From: Microbacterium festucae
Lineage (GTDB): Bacteria > Actinomycetota > Actinomycetes > Actinomycetales > Microbacteriaceae
Direction: 5' to 3'
DNA length: 64,000 nucleotides
Assembly: GCF_025421715.1 (NCBI RefSeq)
Contig: NZ_JAOEFC010000003.1
Span: 310,001-374,000, forward strand
Shown here: positions 61,868 through 64,000 of the stretch, in pieces
How the letters are laid out: each line of letters begins with the position of its first letter
Numbering within the stretch: position 1 is the first letter of the stretch
The notes under the pieces: generated by a model
Seen by the model: only the letters and a program-made list of their open reading frames with translations
What the model was told of the DNA's origin: nothing
Databases searched by the model: none
Program-made: the position numbers and the translations under genes

Positions 61868-62532
61868 CCTCGATCTTCGCGCAGGCGCTCGGCGCCGACT
61901 TCGACCGCCTGCACCCGCAGATGCAACGGCGCTTCGGCGTCGGGCTCGACTCCGGCGAGGCGTGCGTCGGGCGCGGTGTGATGACCAGCATCCGCCGCGG
62001 GCCGTGGTGGACGGTGCCGTTCTTGCAGATCGGGCGGCTGCGGAACATCCTCATTCCCGACACCGGCACCGACGTGCCGTTCGTCATCGAGAACTTCCCC
62101 TACGTCGACCCGTTGGGACGCGAGACGGTGACCTTCGTGCGGGAATACACGATCGGCCGCAAGCGGCGACGCTTCGACGCGACGATGGTGCTCGATCAGG
62201 GGCGCATCGTCGACTACCTCGGCACGCACCAGCATCTCGCCGTCGATCTCGAGCTGCGCGTCGACGACCGCGGCGGGCTCGTGCTCACCTCGCAGGCGCA
62301 GCGCTTCTACGAGGGGCCGGTCGGCTTCCGCTTCCCGATGATCTTCAGCGGTCGCGCACACCTGCGCGAGTACTACGACGATGCCGACCAGAAGTTCCAC
62401 ATCGACCTCGAGGTGCGCAACCACCGGTTCGGGTTCCTGTTCGGCTACCGCGGTTCGTTCACCCCGGAGTGGATGCCGGCCGTCGACGCACCGGCACGGC
62501 TCAAGCCGCGGCGCCACGAGCGTCGCACGTGA
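61864..62532 (+). CDS. DUF4166 domain protein
   Basis: A 222-residue protein of the DUF4166 family. The family pattern is visible: LGADFDRLHPQMQRRFGVGL near the N terminus, then VPFVIENFPYVDPLGRETVT, FVREYTIGRKRRRFDATMVL, RFYEGPVGFRFPMIFSGRAH and DADQKFHIDLEVRNHRFGFL with a terminal GYRGSF. No catalytic residues are established. In other genomes this domain is often next to or fused with saccharopine-dehydrogenase-like or SRPBCC partners, which agrees with the overlapping SRPBCC gene. Confidence 0.85.
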   Translation: MTSIFAQALGADFDRLHPQMQRRFGVGLDSGEACVGRGVMTSIRRGPWWTVPFLQIGRLRNILIPDTGTDVPFVIENFPYVDPLGRETVTFVREYTIGRKRRRFDATMVLDQGRIVDYLGTHQHLAVDLELRVDDRGGLVLTSQAQRFYEGPVGFRFPMIFSGRAHLREYYDDADQKFHIDLEVRNHRFGFLFGYRGSFTPEWMPAVDAPARLKPRRHERRT

Positions 62533-62547
62533 GCTGCACCGTTCCGG

Positions 62548-62970
62548 TCAGTTGAGGATCTCGCCGCGCTCGTCGGCGCGCAGGTCGGCGATGCGGCGTC
62601 GCCACTCCTGCAGGGCCTCGTCGGTGAGCCGCGTCCAGTCGTGCACCTCGGCGACAACGCGCAACGGTGCGGCCGAGCGGAACGACCGCGTGGGGTTGCC
62701 GGGGAACTTCTTGTCGGTGACGTTCGGGTCGTTCTCGAAGTCGCCCGTCGGCTCCACGAGGTAGACCCGCGGTGCGGCGTCGCCGGCGGCGAGCTCGGCC
62801 GCCAGCCCGGCACCGTCGCGAAGCGCCGTGAAGTAGACGTGGTTCATCACGACCTCGGGGCGGTAGTTCGAGCGGAACCCCGCCGTCAGCAGGTCGCCCT
62901 CACGCAGGTCGGCCTTCGTGCCATGAAAGAAGGGGCCGGGATCGAGCGGGGCGTCGGAGGCAGCATCCAC
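62548..62970 (-). CDS. arr: NAD+-rifampin ADP-ribosyltransferase
   Basis: A 140-residue Arr-family enzyme that inactivates rifamycins by ADP-ribosylation. The whole family pattern is present: GPFFHGTKADLREGDLLTAG, FRSNYRPEVVMNHVYFTALR, DGAGLAAELAAGDAAPRVYL, VEPTGDFENDPNVTDKKFPG and NPTRSFRSAAPLRVVAEVHD. The H-Y-D-like triad residues (His in FHGTK, Tyr in NHVYFTA, Asp in FENDPN) are conserved. GTG at 62970 gives the normal length and has a leaderless -10 box (TACGCT). Environmental actinobacteria often carry arr chromosomally. Confidence 0.94.
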   Translation of the reverse strand: MDAASDAPLDPGPFFHGTKADLREGDLLTAGFRSNYRPEVVMNHVYFTALRDGAGLAAELAAGDAAPRVYLVEPTGDFENDPNVTDKKFPGNPTRSFRSAAPLRVVAEVHDWTRLTDEALQEWRRRIADLRADERGEILN

Positions 62971-62976
62971 GCCGAC

Positions 62977-62982
62977 AGCGTA
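62977..62982 (-). promoter_or_regulatory. -10 box of arr (leaderless)
   Basis: TACGCT on the minus strand lies 6 bases before the GTG at 62970, implying constitutive or at least independent expression of arr. Confidence 0.45.
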
Positions 62983-63040
62983 CGCCGGGTGGGGTGGCCT
63001 CGTGAGCCGCTCCCTGGCGCGCGCAGGCAGACCCGCCGGG

Positions 63041-63268
63041 TCAGTCGGTCTCGCGTGAGGCCCCGGAAGACGGGCGATAGAAGGCGCGGGCGATGAGCGC
63101 GGCGCCGCCGAGCAGGCACAGCCAGGCCACCCCGAGTGCGGCGAACCCGAGAAGCTGATGGGAGTCCACCCAGGCCCGCACATCGGGGGTGCCCTTGACG
63201 AGCATCCACGTCAGGAAGAACGCGATGAGAACACTGCCGCTCAGCACGAGCCCGATCTTGTTCGCCAT
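63041..63268 (-). CDS. small two-helix membrane protein
   Basis: A 75-residue protein with helices at about 5-24 (IGLVLSGSVLIAFFLTWMLV) and 42-63 (FAALGVAWLCLLGGAALIAR), ending in a hydrophilic tail. No family recognised. The ATG is 6 bases after TACCCT, and codon use matches the neighbours. It lies upstream of arr on the same strand, 70 bases away. Confidence 0.65.
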   Translation of the reverse strand: MANKIGLVLSGSVLIAFFLTWMLVKGTPDVRAWVDSHQLLGFAALGVAWLCLLGGAALIARAFYRPSSGASRETD

Positions 63269-63274
63269 TCTTCG

Positions 63275-63280
63275 AGGGTA
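63275..63280 (-). promoter_or_regulatory. -10 box of the small membrane gene (leaderless)
   Basis: TACCCT on the minus strand lies 6 bases before the ATG at 63268. Confidence 0.4.
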
Positions 63281-63296
63281 GGGGGCGGCGCGACGC

Positions 63297-63302
63297 TACG
63301 GT
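63297..63302 (+). promoter_or_regulatory. -10 box of the 131-residue membrane gene (leaderless)
   Basis: TACGGT lies 6 bases before the GTG at 63309. Confidence 0.45.
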
Positions 63303-63308
63303 GAGCGG

Positions 63309-63704
63309 GTGCCCTTCGCTCTCGTCTTCACCGTGGTGCTGGTGCTGTTGGCGCTGTTTCAGCTGGCATTGGTGCTGGGCGCGCCGTGGGGGCACTTCGC
63401 GTGGGGCGGGGCAGACCGCGTGCTGCCCGCCGGCAAGCGCATCGGCAGCGTGATCTCGATCCTGATCTACGCGCTGATGGCGCTGATCGCGTGGGATCGC
63501 GTCGGCGTCATCGACGTCTTCCCCGACCTGTTCTCGCAGATCGCGATGTGGGTGGTCTTCGGATACTCGGCGCTCGGCATCCTGATGAACGCGATCTCGC
63601 GCAGCAAGCCGGAGCGCTACACGATGGTGCCGGTGTCGATCGTGCTCGCGGTGCTGTCGCTGCTGATGGCCCTCGGGTACGGCGAGATGGCGACGGCGAT
63701 CTGA
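63309..63704 (+). CDS. hypothetical four-helix membrane protein
   Basis: A 131-residue protein with four membrane segments: FALVFTVVLVLLALFQLALV (about 3-22), VISILIYALMALIAWDRVGV (about 48-67), a helix near 75-95 and VPVSIVLAVLSLLMALGYG at the end. The first loop LGAPWGHFAWGGADRVLPAG and the SRSKPERYTMVP stretch before the last helix look conserved, but I cannot name a family. Divergent from the gene at 63268 with a shared 40-base promoter region. Confidence 0.75.
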   Translation: MPFALVFTVVLVLLALFQLALVLGAPWGHFAWGGADRVLPAGKRIGSVISILIYALMALIAWDRVGVIDVFPDLFSQIAMWVVFGYSALGILMNAISRSKPERYTMVPVSIVLAVLSLLMALGYGEMATAI

Positions 63705-63732
63705 CGGCGGTCGTCGCCCAGAGGCCCTCCGC

Positions 63733-64000
63733 TCAGCCGGTCGGGCGTCGGCGACCGAGCAGGAACCCGCCGATCACACCGAGCCCCACCAGGCCCGCCA
63801 CCGCGAACATGCCCGCTGCCGCCGCGAGCGGCGTGAGGATGACGAGGGACTCGGGCACGAAGGTCGCCGCCGCCAGCGGCTGGTAGGCGAACCAGCCGAA
63901 GGATGCCGTCTGCGTCGGCCCGGCGGTGAGGAGCACGATCGCGCCACCGAGGAAGAACAGTCCGGAGACGACCGCGGCGATGACGAGTCCGATCGGGGTG
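63733..64000 (-). CDS. hypothetical membrane protein (5' end outside window)
   Basis: The frame is open from the stop at 63733 to the right edge, so the start lies beyond the window. At least 88 residues are visible, with two or three hydrophobic segments: TPIGLVIAAVVSGLFFLGGA then IVLLTAGPTQTAS, a loop FGWFAYQPLAAATFVPESLV, and AGMFAVAGLVGLGVIGGFLL before GRRRPTG. No family recognised. An in-frame GTG at 63936 would cut through the first helix, so it is unlikely to be the true start. Confidence 0.6.
   Translation of the reverse strand, partial: TPIGLVIAAVVSGLFFLGGAIVLLTAGPTQTASFGWFAYQPLAAATFVPESLVILTPLAAAAGMFAVAGLVGLGVIGGFLLGRRRPTG

Noticed and set aside
63733..63936. Complete small protein starting at GTG 63936
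   Set aside because: The frame stays open with hydrophobic sequence to the window edge, so the gene most likely begins outside the window.

Overview
The window is chromosomal DNA of a very high-G+C actinobacterium, most likely a Microbacteriaceae member close to Microbacterium. This rests on the G+C-rich third codon positions, the frequent GGATGCC/GGCATCC words, start codons placed 6-8 bases after a TANNNT box, the actinobacterial 6C small RNA beside a Tad pilus locus, and the gene repertoire (Pta-AckA, Mqo, FMN lactate dehydrogenase, DUF4244, DUF4166, DUF2510). I see no prophage, insertion sequence or CRISPR array. It is an ordinary core-genome stretch with several intergenic repeat islands.

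Layout. 1-3812: 3' end of a family-5 solute-binding protein, two permeases and two ATPases of a peptide/oligopeptide-type ABC importer. 3813-4440: three 83-bp repeats and a terminator hairpin. 4441-10141: a DUF1684 protein, a small membrane protein, tRNA-Ser, then a MoxR / DUF58 / transglutaminase operon on the minus strand. 10261-11046: SRP RNA and a frameshifted NUDIX gene. 11169-17932: pta-ackA, then a beta-phosphoglucomutase-like HAD gene with a GH65 glycoside phosphorylase. 17954-22974: flavin monooxygenase, dnaX-recR and a drug/metabolite transporter. 23011-27930: two membrane proteins (one ThrE-type exporter), lysC with an internal beta-subunit start, a repeat island, and asd. 28048-32230: mqo, tdk and an lldR-lldD lactate operon with two visible operators. 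32231-32567: another repeat pair. 32568-39835: HAD phosphatase, tRNA-Pro, metallophosphoesterase, bifunctional PBP with PASTA domains, DUF4177, RidA and acs. 39994-43112: 6C RNA followed by a compact Tad locus. 43211-49305: topA-tmk-holB and an exported alpha/beta hydrolase lipoprotein. 49381-52034: metQ-metN-metI methionine importer. 52255-57348: tRNA-Thr, small membrane genes, a DMT transporter, an MMPL exporter with a palindromic operator, pncA and a DUF2510 protein. 57351-61195: Ser/Thr kinase, zinc-ribbon/endonuclease-like protein, dinB and a 46-residue zinc-ribbon protein. 61241-64000: SRPBCC-DUF4166 pair, an Arr rifampin ADP-ribosyltransferase, and small membrane proteins.

How the genes work together. 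Overflow and two-carbon metabolism is strongly represented: Pta-AckA (acetate to and from acetyl-CoA), Acs (acetate scavenging), LldD and Mqo (quinone-linked lactate and malate oxidation). The aspartate pathway is represented by lysC and asd. Replication and repair genes are dnaX, recR, topA, tmk, holB and dinB. Cell-envelope genes are the PBP, the Tad genes, the kinase and the MMPL exporter.

The most notable signals are the regular TANNNT-(6-8 nt)-start architecture at about 20 genes, which implies widespread leaderless transcription; the 6C RNA with its promoter and terminator; a Tad locus in which one short protein seems to carry both inner-membrane halves; four families of intergenic repeats; and an apparent frameshift in the NUDIX gene. 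I did not find a clearly new defence or mobile system.
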